From Bacillota bacterium (GTDB taxonomy: Bacteria; Bacillota; Thermosediminibacteria; Thermosediminibacterales; Thermosediminibacteraceae), in assembly GCA_003242255.1 (NCBI GenBank), contig QGUT01000103.1, positions 1 to 5,984 of the forward strand: a DNA stretch of 5,984 nt, in the 5' to 3' direction. Each line of letters begins with the position of its first letter. Within the stretch, counting starts at the first letter, position 1. The notes under the pieces are model-generated. The model was not told the origin of the DNA, ran no database searches, and saw only the letters and a program-made list of their open reading frames with translations. The position numbers and the translations under genes were made by a program. Positions 5,891 to 5,984 of this stretch are shown here, piece by piece.

Positions 5891-5984
5891 TTACTCCCTG
5901 CACCAACCCCCGACTGGGCGTCGAAAGCCAGCACAAGGAACTTCATCGATGTGCCATTGACGGATTTTTAGCCCCGTCTTCAGA

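Larger units (their letters stand above)
5405..5984 (-). ncRNA. ole: OLE RNA (ornate, large, extremophilic RNA), possibly 5'-truncated at the window edge
   Basis: This 580-base stretch has no credible gene but is dense in complementary segments and visibly richer in G+C than the neighbouring genes (36 of 60 in 5461-5520 against 21 of 60 in 1081-1140, inside recN). Pairings seen on the minus strand: 5978-5974 with 5963-5959; 5890-5882 with 5854-5845 (one bulge) enclosing 5877-5872 with 5865-5860; 5783-5776 with 5760-5753; 5722-5717 with 5674-5669 enclosing 5712-5702 with 5694-5684; 5646-5640 with 5616-5610; a GAAA tetraloop hairpin at 5605-5594; and a long-range nested domain at 5594-5435. Known for the family: OLE RNA is about 600 nt, sits directly upstream of oapA, commonly neighbours dxs/tlyA/argR/recN genes, and forms a membrane ribonucleoprotein linked to cold, alcohol and magnesium stress in Halalkalibacterium halodurans. 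Size, position, strand and the protein downstream all fit. The 5' end may lie beyond 5984. The 3' end is inferred from the hairpin at 5407-5423. Confidence 0.9.

Noticed and set aside
5623..5946. A 107-codon open frame on the minus strand inside the OLE region (and a 62-codon one at 5748-5936)
   Set aside because: No Shine-Dalgarno precedes either start, the translations are low-complexity mixtures without recognisable motifs, and the frames run through paired RNA helices. They are chance frames in a structured RNA gene.

Overview
The window reads almost entirely on the minus strand and looks like a chromosomal core operon of a thermophilic, anaerobic, spore-forming Firmicute (Thermoanaerobacterales/Thermosediminibacterales-like). 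The reasons are the gene order tlyA - nadK - argR - recN followed by spoIVB, typical of Clostridia and Bacilli, together with strong GAGG-type ribosome binding sites, frequent TTG/GTG starts and a structured RNA found mainly in extremophilic Firmicutes. The genus is an inference; no 16S rRNA or other species marker is present.

In the direction of transcription (high to low coordinates) the layout is as follows. (1) 5984 to about 5405 holds no protein gene. It is a G+C-rich, highly structured region that I identify as an OLE (Ornate, Large, Extremophilic) RNA gene, possibly cut at its 5' end by the window edge. (2) oapA (5399-4788) encodes the small multi-pass membrane protein that partners OLE RNA. 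(3) tlyA (4770-3976) encodes an rRNA 2'-O-methyltransferase. (4) An unnamed gene (3955-3437) encodes a protein with a PD-(D/E)XK/RecB-like nuclease core flanked by two membrane helices. (5) nadK (3435-2587) encodes NAD kinase. (6) argR (2572-2126) encodes the arginine repressor. (7) recN (2109-400) encodes the DNA-repair SMC-like ATPase. Gaps between genes are 1-20 nt, so one polycistronic unit is likely. It ends at a near-perfect hairpin terminator abutting the recN stop. A second terminator-like hairpin and a possible forespore promoter then lead into the 5' part of spoIVB (280 to the left edge).

The most notable content is the OLE RNA/OapA pair. The 3' end of the RNA forms a hairpin whose 3' arm is the oapA Shine-Dalgarno sequence. 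It is followed by seven T residues that run into the TTG start codon, so RNA 3'-end formation and oapA translation appear to share the same bases. The second item is the uncharacterised membrane-anchored nuclease-like protein inside the operon. All functional assignments rest on reading motifs, gene order and base pairing by eye; no database search was run.
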